Of a DNA stretch of 16,260 nucleotides, positions 1 through 7,801 are shown in pieces. The notes under the pieces are model-generated. The model searched no databases, was not told where the DNA came from, and saw only the letters and a list, made by a program, of their open reading frames with translations. Position numbers and translations under genes: made by a program. The DNA is from Candidatus Hodarchaeota archaeon (GTDB lineage Archaea; Asgardarchaeota; Heimdallarchaeia; Hodarchaeales; YT1-057). The stretch spans positions 1-16,260 of the forward strand of contig JAEOTI010000559.1 in NCBI GenBank assembly GCA_016839955.1, read 5' to 3'. Every line of letters starts with the position of its first letter. Positions within the stretch are counted from its first letter, which is position 1.

Positions 1-136
1 TATTGAGAGAATTCATGCGTTTAGGACGGTTTAAGGTTAGGAATAAGACCCCTTGAGTCTCTTCTACCAGTAGCATCATTATATCGCCATTGGTTTGAAA
101 AATGAATTTTTTTCCTCTTTTTTGTGAGTCTTATCT

Positions 137-562
137 TTAATTACTTAGAGATTTTAGATTTGTAAGGATTTTTTCCAAATTATTCTCATCTACCAGCAGA
201 TATTGGTCTTCGAAGACAGTAATAATAGTACCTATGTCATCTTTCAACAATTTTGCAAGTAAAAAGGTTATATTAGGTTTTTTCCAATTAATTTTTGATT
301 TAATGGCAATAAGATGGAGTTTTTTACAAGTTCGACCTTCATCAAAATCAAATTCGATTTTTCGCCAAGTTTTCTCTGTTAATATTAAATCCAGATATTC
401 TTTTCCAATAATAAACGCAAACATCCCTTTTTCGAGAACTCTAACCAATTCTAACAACATAGAAAGTCGTTTCTTAGAAATACTTGTCAGAACAAAGGAA
501 TCTGGGAGAACATCATATTTTAAAGCTGGCAAAATAGATTGAGAGTCTTCCATAGCTATCAA
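137..562 (-). CDS. small ACT-domain-like protein (COG3603/ACT_7 type)
   Basis: About 141 residues from the TTG at 562 (AAGGA sits 4-5 bases upstream), or 138 from the ATG at 553; the start is undecided. The N-terminal half has the pattern of small two-ACT proteins: 'LPDSFVLTSI' at 19-28, then 'FAFIIGKEYLDLIL' at 48-61. The second half has a Trp (W66) followed by a strand, and ends with 'DDIGTIITVFEDQYLLVDENN' spread over 108-128, matching the family's 'aGIsvf..sTydtDYiLVpeedl' ending. ACT domains usually bind amino acids or other small ligands; CASTOR arginine sensors use the same ACT_7 type. No enzyme domain is attached, so a ligand-sensing or regulatory role is inferred only. It is divergent from the small membrane gene to its right. 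The family call is by eye and moderate. Confidence 0.6.
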   Translation of the reverse strand: MIAMEDSQSILPALKYDVLPDSFVLTSISKKRLSMLLELVRVLEKGMFAFIIGKEYLDLILTEKTWRKIEFDFDEGRTCKKLHLIAIKSKINWKKPNITFLLAKLLKDDIGTIITVFEDQYLLVDENNLEKILTNLKSLSN

Positions 563-592
563 TTCGTCCTTATTGGTCCAGTTTATTCTTTC

Positions 593-871
593 TTGAGATT
601 ATATTTCTTAATCATTCTTACTCTTATCCTTATTATATTGTATTACCATTTCAAACAAAAAAGAAATTTGAATCATGCTTTGAAGGAAATAACTGTGGAC
701 CTGAAACTTATTTCGTGTATAAAAAACGATGAGTGGATAGAAAGTATAGAAGTAGACAGAAGATCCCTTGATGTTACTCAACTTACCAATTTGTTATCTG
801 AACTAACTTCAGACATAGTTGATGGGAAATTTTCTTCCTCAGACATTATTTTCATCATAAGTGTAAGCTAG
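593..871 (+). CDS. single-span mini membrane protein, unknown function
   Basis: An open frame of 92 codons from a TTG at 593; an earlier TTG at 539 would give 110 residues but would overlap the 5' end of the divergent ACT-like gene. There is no clear ribosome site for either start. Residues 3-20 from the later start form one hydrophobic segment (rich in L, I, Y), followed by a basic patch 'HFKQKRN' and then a polar, acidic 65-residue tail, so the tail would be cytoplasmic by the positive-inside rule. A T8-rich run at about 916-925 downstream could end its transcript. I do not recognise the family. It could be a non-coding open frame, but the ordered hydrophobic-basic-soluble layout argues for a real gene. 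Confidence 0.4.
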   Translation: MRLYFLIILTLILIILYYHFKQKRNLNHALKEITVDLKLISCIKNDEWIESIEVDRRSLDVTQLTNLLSELTSDIVDGKFSSSDIIFIISVS

Positions 872-991
872 AGAGTAAGAACAGCATTACTTAGTATTTT
901 TCTCAAATTTCTAGATTTTTTTTTCTTACAAAATAAATATGAATTCTTGCACCTCATTCACAACATCATTTTACAAGAAGAGCAGAGAACA

Positions 992-1750
992 ATGAGTGAA
1001 GTCCTGGGTGTCACAGTATATGGTCTTTCGGAAGAAGAAGCCGAAGAGACTTTCAAAATGTATGATATCGACCACCAAAAGACAAAAGTCCCTGGTATCT
1101 GTGCGAGAAGAAAAAAGAGAGAAACAGGGTATTCAGATGCAGGTGACGCTACAGATATGATTCTCTGTTGGTACTGTTTTGGCCCCGGATGCTATTCTCC
1201 TCACCCTAGAGGAAGTAGGGGAAGTGGGGGTTCAGATTGTGATGATGATGCTGGGGCTCTAATCCTCGTAATAATTATTATGATGGTTTTATTAGCAATT
1301 ATCATTGCAGTCGCCACATTAATTCTTGCAGGTATTGCATTTCTAGTCGATATTTTAATTGCTGCTGCAGTTGGAATATTTGATATTCTAACATTTGGCA
1401 AGTTTAGACGTTATATTCGCCGAAAAAGATATCATTTGTTCTCTGCTGATCATACTGCTCTCCAAAATGCATATACAGAAATCGTAGCAAGGGGTGGTTT
1501 ACCTCGCGCAGAGGGATTTTGGACAAATTGGTTTATTGGAGTCAGGATGGGGGCAGTTTTAACTATTGGTGCACCAATAACCGCTGCAACTATCCTCCTT
1601 CTAAATAGTGGTGGATGGTTATGGGCAATTCCTATTGGTCTTCTATTACTTGCTATCTTTCTTATAGCATTTGGTACTTACTCAATTAGGCGACAACAAA
1701 GACATATTCTTGAAAGATTAGGACCACCACCAAAGGATTTACCTAGTTAA
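992..1750 (+). CDS. Cys-containing integral membrane protein, unknown family
   Basis: 252 residues from the ATG at 992; a TTG at 947 in the same frame would add 15 residues but has no ribosome site, while a purine-rich stretch (aagaagagcagag) lies just before 992. The soluble N-terminus (1-85) has an acidic helix-like start 'GLSEEEAEETF', a basic patch 'RRKKRE' near 39-43 and a cysteine cluster C59-x2-C62-x4-C67 followed by C83, which could bind metal or form disulfides. Two closely spaced hydrophobic segments cover about 88-136, a basic loop 'FRRYIRRKRY' follows, and two more segments cover about 182-205 and 208-232. The C-terminus is basic and then proline-rich. The 3' end overlaps the oppositely oriented next gene by 8 bases. 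Function unknown. Confidence 0.65.
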   Translation: MSEVLGVTVYGLSEEEAEETFKMYDIDHQKTKVPGICARRKKRETGYSDAGDATDMILCWYCFGPGCYSPHPRGSRGSGGSDCDDDAGALILVIIIMMVLLAIIIAVATLILAGIAFLVDILIAAAVGIFDILTFGKFRRYIRRKRYHLFSADHTALQNAYTEIVARGGLPRAEGFWTNWFIGVRMGAVLTIGAPITAATILLLNSGGWLWAIPIGLLLLAIFLIAFGTYSIRRQQRHILERLGPPPKDLPS

Positions 1751-2492
1751 TTTCTTCCTCTTGTAATTTATAATGATTAATATCCGCTAAGAAGATTCGA
1801 ATAAAGAAGAACGCACTGAAGGTTAATCCTACCAATAATAAAACAAGATTACTCGAATGAAATAGTATTCGAGTAGAAATGAAGATTAGACATAAGCCAA
1901 ATGGTAAAAAAATATTAAAAAAAAGTCTAATTGGAGCAACTAGATCCAAATTAAGAGCATAAGGTAGTAATGCAGTTGAGACCATAATTAAACCTAAAAA
2001 ATAAAGAATTCCACCATACTCATCTAGAAACTCTATTTCTGATATTAATATTAATGAGATCCCTGAAATTAGCCCAATAATTGCCCCATTGCACCCACAA
2101 CAAAAATTTTTGCTGCAACACCGAATTTCGTGATGTTTAAACTTAGGTAATGGGGGATGGTGACCATGTTGCCAGATCAGAGGACCAAACACGGAAACAG
2201 ATGAAGAATTAGAGATATTATGCCCCCAATAAAATGTAATTTTTGCCAAAGATAAAATTATAACCACTGCAAGGCAAATAAGAAGCATAATGCATAATGT
2301 TTCAATAGTAGAATCTTTATCTAAGCTGTTGTCTGAATTTAGAACCGTAATACTGTAAACAATTAATGGTGACACCACGACGACTAATAAAACAACTATA
2401 ACAAGTAAAAAATCTAAAGAAAAGATTTTTTCCTCTTTATTATTGCTAGTAAATCCAGTGATTCCTTCTTTCTGATTATTAAACCTTGACAA
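1743..2492 (-). CDS. six-span membrane protein with His/Cys cluster, DUF2085-like
   Basis: 249 residues from a TTG at 2492. The start lies 14 bases inside the preceding gene on the same strand (2479-3003), so translation is probably coupled. Hydrophobic segments lie at about 27-48, 65-85, 135-152, 160-180, 190-207 and 214-235. Between segments 2 and 3 is a dense metal-ligand-like patch: H109, H111, H112, H120, H121, C125, C126, C131, C132 and C134, ending C-x-G-C-x-G just before a membrane helix. DUF2085 proteins carry a comparable 'CHQ ... CaRCtGiy.G' patch at the same place before a helix, so membership or distant relation is likely but not certain. A metal- or heme-binding role would be inference. 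Confidence 0.65.
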   Translation of the reverse strand: MSRFNNQKEGITGFTSNNKEEKIFSLDFLLVIVVLLVVVVSPLIVYSITVLNSDNSLDKDSTIETLCIMLLICLAVVIILSLAKITFYWGHNISNSSSVSVFGPLIWQHGHHPPLPKFKHHEIRCCSKNFCCGCNGAIIGLISGISLILISEIEFLDEYGGILYFLGLIMVSTALLPYALNLDLVAPIRLFFNIFLPFGLCLIFISTRILFHSSNLVLLLVGLTFSAFFFIRIFLADINHYKLQEEEIN

Positions 2493-3003
2493 TGTGAATT
2501 CTTCCTTGTGAATCGATTCTACATTGCATTCGACGTGAAATAACTTTAGGAAAATCCTCTATATACTCCAAAAATCTATCATTGCTAATTATGAACTTGG
2601 CTTTCAAACGTCTGGCTGTTTCTAAAATAAATAAATCATCATCTTCTCCTGCTAATGATTCCTGAATTTTTCCTTCTTTTAATAATTGGTAGTATTTCTC
2701 GTGATTATCGATTAAATACTTCGTTTTTGCACTACAAACTGCAATTGGGTTGTAATTTTTCTTCTCAAGTATTGTTATTACTCTAAAAAGAATTTTTATA
2801 GGTAATTTCCCTCTAACTCTCTCAGATAAATGTAGAATATTTGGAGCATCAATAACAACAACACGATCCTTAGGAGATGTGGAGATTGATGGAGAAATAT
2901 TGAATATATCTTCTGACTCTGGATGGATAAGATTGAAATGTGACTCGAGATTATTTGTAGAGATGTTCTTGCCACAAATTGGGCAACGATGCCGTTTCAA
3001 CAA
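2479..3003 (-). CDS. C2H2 zinc finger fused to NYN/PIN (Regnase-like) nuclease domain
   Basis: 174 residues; TTG start at 3003 with AAGGAG five bases upstream (3014-3009). An N-terminal finger has C7, C10, H22 and H27, spaced as a C2H2 zinc finger. After a short linker, residues 47-174 look like a NYN/Zc3h12a-type ribonuclease: 'VVVIDAPNI' (D52, N55) is the first acidic strand, 'AVCSAKTKYLID' the second strand, 'AGEDDDLFILETARR' (D121-D123) the central acidic motif and 'FIISNDRF' (N141, D142) the last. These acidic residues form the metal-binding site in PIN/NYN nucleases, so metal-dependent RNA cleavage is the likely activity. It is the first gene of a two-gene minus-strand unit with the overlapping DUF2085-like gene. 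The substrate is unknown; a PIN-family protein of other type is the main alternative. Confidence 0.75.
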   Translation of the reverse strand: MLKRHRCPICGKNISTNNLESHFNLIHPESEDIFNISPSISTSPKDRVVVIDAPNILHLSERVRGKLPIKILFRVITILEKKNYNPIAVCSAKTKYLIDNHEKYYQLLKEGKIQESLAGEDDDLFILETARRLKAKFIISNDRFLEYIEDFPKVISRRMQCRIDSQGRIHIVKV

Positions 3004-3202
3004 TAAATCTCCTTGTTTGACTTGAAATCTTAAAAGATCTACCCTGTAGCAATCTATACATTAATTTTTAGTAATCGCTAGCTGTCAAAGTGTTAAACTT
3101 AATTAGATATAATGCAAGGAAAAATATATTTTCAAGTTAGAAAAGAGTTTGAATATTAGTCATTTTCTTTTTCCTGAAAAGCAATAAAAAGGTCGAATTA
3201 AA

Positions 3203-4174
3203 TTGGTTAATCTTCAAATGAAGCGTTTTGGTGAAATATATAAGGAAAGCAAGACCATTCACAAAGCTTCATTTATAACATCTTTATTTTTACTTCTATG
3301 GATCCTTACTGGGATTTCTGCTTCTTTAATTATTGCCGAACCCGTTTGGCTCTATACTGGAAAAGGAACAACAATTACACATTTTTTCCCCTTCCGAGTA
3401 CATTATGTTACAGATCTAGAGGGAGGAGATGTTGTTATCAAAACTGATTTCTTCTTAGAGTTACAAAAAATATCTTTGTTAACTTATATTATTGGAATGG
3501 GATTTGTTTTTAGCTTAATATTTTTCTGCACCCCTAAAATTCCAGAATTTTTTGATAATGAAGACGTAAAAGACTCAACAGCAGGAATCATTTCAATTTT
3601 TTTCTTTTTATTGTTTTTTCTTAGTGCTCTAGAAGATAGTAAAGCATTTGTTATTGCTACAAACTTTAATGATTTTTCCCTTTATTTAAACGGAGAGCCG
3701 TGGAGATGGGACGATCATGTTCAATATACGGGTATAAAAAATAATAATGTTTATCAACTCTATCTAGCGGTTAGTCTTGCTTTTTTACTCCTCACGATAT
3801 CAATTTTTACTGTAACATTAATCGGTATGATTTTATTTTCGAGAACAAAGCTTCTTACAGGCTCTCCAGCTCGAGGATTATATGAACGAACTCTAAGAAA
3901 CATCAGTTTGCTTCTTTCGATTCTTTATGGACTCATTGCGATTTTGATTTTCTTTTCACTTATACCATTTACTCAGAATGCAGATCTTATGCCTGGATTG
4001 CCAATATTTGTCGTTCTAATCCTATTATTTGTTCTTACTTTTAGAGACTGGAAAGAACCACACGAGGCCAAAGAAGACGAAACCAAAATCTATCTTTGGG
4101 TTTTATTATTCATATTTATTCAATTTGTCTTTATTGCATTGAGTCAATTCTTTGCTAAGAATTATCTATCATAA
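3203..4174 (+). CDS. polytopic membrane protein, about seven spans, unknown function
   Basis: 323 residues from a TTG at 3203 with 'aaaaaggtcg' upstream; an ATG at 3218 would shorten it by five residues. Hydrophobic segments lie at about 25-45, 90-109, 127-147, 187-212, 233-255, 264-281 and 296-315. The first extracytoplasmic loop (46-88) and the third (150-186, with 'GEPWRWDDH') are polar and aromatic, while 'RTKLLTGSPARGLYERT' (214-230) is a basic, probably cytoplasmic loop. An acidic stretch 'EPHEAKEDETK' precedes the last span. I recognise no transporter or enzyme signature. It is divergent from the zinc-finger nuclease across a 199-base gap and 117 bases upstream of the PEP carboxykinase gene; no shared function is apparent. 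Confidence 0.65.
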   Translation: MVNLQMKRFGEIYKESKTIHKASFITSLFLLLWILTGISASLIIAEPVWLYTGKGTTITHFFPFRVHYVTDLEGGDVVIKTDFFLELQKISLLTYIIGMGFVFSLIFFCTPKIPEFFDNEDVKDSTAGIISIFFFLLFFLSALEDSKAFVIATNFNDFSLYLNGEPWRWDDHVQYTGIKNNNVYQLYLAVSLAFLLLTISIFTVTLIGMILFSRTKLLTGSPARGLYERTLRNISLLLSILYGLIAILIFFSLIPFTQNADLMPGLPIFVVLILLFVLTFRDWKEPHEAKEDETKIYLWVLLFIFIQFVFIALSQFFAKNYLS

Positions 4175-4291
4175 TGATTTAACAATCACAGTTTTTGAAT
4201 GAAAGAATAATGGACAAGGAACTTTCATCTCCAATATAAGTTCATTTTAGAAATACGTGCATCTAATTATATATTTGCAGAGGAAAGCTGA

Positions 4292-6148
4292 ATGCTTGCT
4301 CTTAATCCTCATAACCTGCAAAAGCTTCGCGAAATACCTTCATTAAATGTATTAAAAAAAGTATTTGATGCGATCCACCTTTGTAAGCCCGACTCTGTCT
4401 TTATTTGCACAGGTGATTCTAAGGATATTGCATATATTCGTGAAATGGCAATCAAATCAGGCGAAGAATCACATCTAAAGATTAAAGGACATACAGTACA
4501 TTTTGATGGACCTGAAGATCAAGCTAGAGATGTTATCAAGACTAAATATCTTGTACCGCGGGAAGACGAGCTTGGTACACACTTAAACCAAACAGATCGT
4601 AATCTAGGATTAGAAGAAATTAATTCCTTCTTCAGAGGAAGTATGAAAGGCAAAGAAATGATCGTAAGATTTTTCTGCCTTGGGCCGCTTGATTCTCCCT
4701 TTTCAATTTTATGTTTACAGATTACTGATTCATTTTACGTCGCTCATAGTGACGATTTATTATATCGAGAAGCATACAATAGCTTTAGGAAGATAAATGA
4801 TTCTGACGACTTCTTTTTTATTTTACACTCAGCTGGAAGACTCTCAAATCACGTAAGCAAAGATGTAGATAAACGTAGAGTCTATATCGATTATACAACA
4901 AATACCGTTTTAAGTATAAACACACAATATGCAGGAAATACTGTGGGATTCAAAAAACTCGCATTAAGGTTAGCAATACGAAAAGCTGATCAAGAAGGGT
5001 GGTTGGCAGAGCACGATTTTTTTCGAACCCAATTAGGTCCAAACGGTCGAGAAACTTTTTTCCTTGGAGCTTTCCCTTCAGCATGTGGCAAAACTAGCAC
5101 TGCCATGGCACCAGGCGGGCGGATCTTAGGTGATGATTTAACATATCTTAAGGTTATTGATGGTAGAGTTCGAGCTGTCAATGTAGAATCTGGAATTTTT
5201 GGCATCATTCGGGATGTTAATAAAACTGATGATCCTGTCATTTGGGAAGCTCTAAACTCCCCAGGAGAAGTGATTTTCTCGAATGTTTTGATAAATGAAA
5301 AGAATCCATATTGGCTAGAAGACGGCAGAATTGTCCCAGACCAAGGAATAAACTATAATGGGAAGTGGTTTAAGGGAATAAAAGATAAAAACGGTAGGAA
5401 AATCCCTCACGCACATTCCAATGCACGCTATACCATCCGTATGTCTGAGTTATCAAATTTAGACCCTAAATTGAATGATCCACAGGGTGTTAAGGTAGAT
5501 GCGATTATTTATGGTGGTCGTGATTCAGATACATCAGTGCCAGTGATTCAATCCTTTGACTGGGATCATGGAGTCATAACAATGGCGGCTTCTCTAGAAT
5601 CAGAATCTACTTCAGCAACTTTAGGCCAAGAAGGAGTTAGAAAGTTCCAGCCTATGTCAAACATAGATTTTGTTTCGATTCCTCTTGGGAAATACATTAG
5701 CAATCATTTAAATTTTGTAAAAGGAGTAGATAAAGACAAACATCCAAAAATATTTGGAGTAAACTATTTTCTAAAAGATTTAGATGGAAACTACTTAAAC
5801 GGAATGGAAGATAAACAAGTCTGGCTCGCTTGGATTGAATTACGTATTCACAAGGATGTTTCTGCTATCAAGACACCAATCGGGTTTATTCCTAAATATG
5901 ATGATTTATTTCATTTATTTTCTAAAATTTTGGTGAAGGAATACCAAGTTACAAGTTATGAACAACAATTCTCGTTAAGATTCGATAAAATTCTTGAAAA
6001 AATAGATAGAATAGAATCAATTTACCGTGAGTCTGTACCTGAAACTCCTAATATTTTATTTGAAGTTTTAAAGAAACAAAAAGAGAAAATAAATGAAAGT
6101 TTGGATCGATTTGGAAAATGTATTACACCTGAACAATTTAATAAATGA
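4292..6148 (+). CDS. pckG: phosphoenolpyruvate carboxykinase (GTP)
   Basis: 618 residues, the usual length for GTP-type enzymes (EC 4.1.1.32), which convert oxaloacetate + GTP to phosphoenolpyruvate + GDP + CO2 in the cytoplasm, feeding gluconeogenesis or running in the carboxylating direction. The ATG at 4292 has GAGG (4280-4283) eight bases upstream. The GTP-family P-loop 'GAFPSACGKTST' (259-270) carries the reactive C265 and the phosphate-binding K267. 'GDDLTYLK' (280-287) gives the metal-binding Asp. K221/K222 in 'GFKKLALR' and H241 in 'WLAEHDF' fit the Mn ligands. 'GGRDSDTSVPV' and 'PHAHSNARYT' are further family signatures. All key residues are intact. It is transcribed alone: hairpins follow at 6187-6241 and the next gene has its own TATA box. 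Confidence 0.97.
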   Translation: MLALNPHNLQKLREIPSLNVLKKVFDAIHLCKPDSVFICTGDSKDIAYIREMAIKSGEESHLKIKGHTVHFDGPEDQARDVIKTKYLVPREDELGTHLNQTDRNLGLEEINSFFRGSMKGKEMIVRFFCLGPLDSPFSILCLQITDSFYVAHSDDLLYREAYNSFRKINDSDDFFFILHSAGRLSNHVSKDVDKRRVYIDYTTNTVLSINTQYAGNTVGFKKLALRLAIRKADQEGWLAEHDFFRTQLGPNGRETFFLGAFPSACGKTSTAMAPGGRILGDDLTYLKVIDGRVRAVNVESGIFGIIRDVNKTDDPVIWEALNSPGEVIFSNVLINEKNPYWLEDGRIVPDQGINYNGKWFKGIKDKNGRKIPHAHSNARYTIRMSELSNLDPKLNDPQGVKVDAIIYGGRDSDTSVPVIQSFDWDHGVITMAASLESESTSATLGQEGVRKFQPMSNIDFVSIPLGKYISNHLNFVKGVDKDKHPKIFGVNYFLKDLDGNYLNGMEDKQVWLAWIELRIHKDVSAIKTPIGFIPKYDDLFHLFSKILVKEYQVTSYEQQFSLRFDKILEKIDRIESIYRESVPETPNILFEVLKKQKEKINESLDRFGKCITPEQFNK

Positions 6149-6186
6149 AAATAGTTGAGAATTCCATTCCGCAGATTTTTAATAAG

Positions 6187-6241
6187 TTCTAAACGATTTC
6201 TGGTGTTTAGAAATCTCAATATTTGACAGTTTATTTGTCAA
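6187..6241. other. two inverted repeats after pckG
   Basis: A perfect 8-bp inverted repeat, TTCTAAAC (6187-6194) and GTTTAGAA (6205-6212) with a 10-base loop, is followed by TTGACA (6223-6228) and TGTCAA (6236-6241) with a 7-base loop. They lie 39 and 75 bases after the pckG stop. No T-tract follows directly, so they could be a 3' end processing or stability structure, or operators for the downstream GTPase gene rather than a classic terminator. Confidence 0.4.
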
Positions 6242-6317
6242 TGTACTACTTTCAAAAAAGGAATAAAATTAAAACTAATAAGGATCTTCTAACTTCAAGT
6301 CCTAATGAACTTTAGTC

Positions 6318-6342
6318 GATTATAATCTTGGTAGGGACCAAG
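6318..6342 (+). promoter_or_regulatory. TATA box and adjacent hairpin upstream of the GTPase gene
   Basis: GATTATAAT (6318-6326) is a plausible archaeal TATA box; transcription would start near 6348, leaving a leader of about 25 bases before the TTG at 6374. Directly after it is a perfect 6-bp inverted repeat, CTTGGT (6327-6332) and ACCAAG (6337-6342), around AGGG. Sitting between TATA box and start site, this is where an archaeal repressor would bind. The operator role is inferred. Confidence 0.4.
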
Positions 6343-6373
6343 TCTGAGTTTTCTAAAGCGATTATTTCGTAGG

Positions 6374-6895
6374 TTGAAGGTAACACCGGCAGGAAAGCTT
6401 GTTTTTGTTGGGTTACCACAAAGTGGGAAAACTACTATAGTTAATCGACTGTTAACTGGAAAATTTTCAAATCCTTCAAGAACAATGGGACTAAATGTCG
6501 ATTCAGTTACATATGAGGGTATTGAATTTCAAGCAATCGATATTGGGGGGCAGGTTGCTTTTCGAGAGTTCTGGTTACCCTTTATCCGAAGTGCAAACGC
6601 AGTAATATATATAATAGACGCTGCAGATCCACTACAGTTTGTAGAATCGCATAAAGCCTTACAAGAAACTCTCGAACGGATCCCAAAAAAGAGTCTCCTA
6701 ATGATTCTTGCTAATAAGTGTGATCTTGCAGAAAGTGTCTCATTAAAGACAATAATTACGACATTTGAATGGCAAGAAATTCAAGCAAACTACAATTTTC
6801 GTGCGATCAATCTTTTCCACATATCTGCAAAGACTGGAGAGCGCTTTGATGAGGCTTTTCATTGGATATTTGAAACAATTTCACGCAGTAATTAG
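6374..6895 (+). CDS. Arf/Arl-family small GTPase
   Basis: 173 residues from a TTG at 6374, the only start codon ahead of the P-loop in this frame; the ribosome site is weak (taggTTG). All five G motifs are present: G1 'GLPQSGKT' (13-20), G2 T37 in 'TMGLNV', G3 'DIGGQ' (56-60), G4 'NKCD' (114-117), G5 'SAK' (151-153). The 'TxGxNV' switch I followed by 'D-I-G-G-Q' with a hydrophobic interswitch is the Arf/Sar pattern, not Ras/Rab. Q60 matches the catalytic Gln of Arf (Q71). The protein starts only about five residues before the first strand, so it lacks the N-terminal amphipathic helix and myristoylated Gly of eukaryotic Arfs and has no lipidated Cys tail; membrane attachment, if any, must work otherwise. 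Such GTPases are abundant in Asgard genomes. Flanking genes suggest no partner. Confidence 0.93.
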   Translation: MKVTPAGKLVFVGLPQSGKTTIVNRLLTGKFSNPSRTMGLNVDSVTYEGIEFQAIDIGGQVAFREFWLPFIRSANAVIYIIDAADPLQFVESHKALQETLERIPKKSLLMILANKCDLAESVSLKTIITTFEWQEIQANYNFRAINLFHISAKTGERFDEAFHWIFETISRSN

Positions 6896-6979
6896 CATCC
6901 TAGATATTAATTAGGTTGTTATCGCTTATGGAACTTCTTTTTAACCAATTGAATCCACATGCATGCTGAACATATTTAG

Positions 6980-7021
6980 TAGGTAAAAAAGGGGAGAAAG
7001 GTGTTGCATTGACAAGTCAAT
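6980..7021 (-). terminator. possible terminator for the minus-strand HAD gene
   Basis: Read on the minus strand after the HAD stop at 7053 comes an ATTGAC/GTCAAT inverted repeat (7008-7021, two-base centre) and then a CCCC plus six-T run at 6994-6985. The hairpin loop is too tight to be typical, so the T-run is the stronger half of the evidence. Confidence 0.3.
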
Positions 7022-7052
7022 TTAGATCATTGAGTACTAATCAAATCTACTA

Positions 7053-7766
7053 TTAGAGGAATTTTTTAAGTTCAGAAAGACTCTGGACAATAGGAAAAGA
7101 GTTATTTTTTACTTTTTGATAATAATGAGAGGGTCTTCTTATTAGAACTGCCTTGAAACCATAAGATAGAGCTGCTGCAATATCATCTTCTTCATGGTCT
7201 CCACAATGTAATATTAATTCAGGAAGAAGACCAGTTTTTTCTAATAAAAGCGGATATAATTCTTTTTTTAGGAGATTATAACGGTCTGGAGTATAAATTT
7301 CACTGAAAAACTGTAAAACATTATTTTCTTTGAGAGTTCGTTCTATTCGAGAATATGTATTCCCTGATACGATAAAAATGTCAATAGCTCTATTATATAA
7401 TTCCTCTAAAAGTTCTAGCACATCTTCATATAATACTCTTTTTTGACGGGAATGTTGTTCTTTTTCAATATCTATTAAGCATGATTCAATTTCTGATGAG
7501 CTTATATCTAACGTTACTAACCTTAGTCTATTGAAATCACGAAGTAATTGTTGTTGGTCTTCAATACTTAACCTAGCATAGTTAAAAACCTTTTTTTGAA
7601 TTTCTTCGGGGAGTTCTTCAATTGTTGCTGCGAATTTTTCTTTAATTACTTCTAATTCGAAAAAATAACCATATTTTTGATCCAACACTTCCTGACAGAG
7701 CTCATAGGTCTGAGGTCGCATCTCTGCTAGTGTCCAATCAAAATCAAGACTAACACAATGGATCAT
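7053..7766 (-). CDS. HAD-superfamily hydrolase (phosphatase-like, C1 cap)
   Basis: 237 residues; ATG at 7766 with 'aggagc' almost touching it. The start must be here because motif I begins at residue 8. Motif I is D8-F-D10-W-T12 (nucleophile and acid/base Asp), motif II is S134 in 'IVSGN', motif III is K167 or K168, and motif IV is 'GDHEEDD' (189-195). Residues 13-120 between motifs I and II are helical and make a C1-type cap, as in phosphoglycolate phosphatase and haloacid dehalogenase relatives. It most likely removes phosphate from a small metabolite in the cytoplasm; the substrate cannot be told from sequence. It starts 35 bases after the stop of the double winged-helix regulator on the same strand, so the two are probably one operon. 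Confidence 0.88.
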   Translation of the reverse strand: MIHCVSLDFDWTLAEMRPQTYELCQEVLDQKYGYFFELEVIKEKFAATIEELPEEIQKKVFNYARLSIEDQQQLLRDFNRLRLVTLDISSSEIESCLIDIEKEQHSRQKRVLYEDVLELLEELYNRAIDIFIVSGNTYSRIERTLKENNVLQFFSEIYTPDRYNLLKKELYPLLLEKTGLLPELILHCGDHEEDDIAAALSYGFKAVLIRRPSHYYQKVKNNSFPIVQSLSELKKFL

Positions 7767-7801
7767 GCTCCTAGAACATCCTCAAATGTCAAAAAAAAGC
7801 T

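Noticed and set aside
1..56. Possible C-terminal end of a plus-strand gene (frame open from base 3 to a TGA at 54-56, reading LREFMRLGRFKVRNKTP).
   Set aside because: Only 17 codons are visible and nothing identifies a family; too short to support.
234..542. Plus-strand open frame of 102 codons.
   Set aside because: It is antisense to the ACT-like gene, has no membrane or domain pattern, and is best explained as a shadow.
4267..4274. TTATATAT as pckG TATA box.
   Set aside because: It would place the transcript start at or after the ATG (4292), which conflicts with the clear Shine-Dalgarno site at 4280; the real promoter is probably further upstream.
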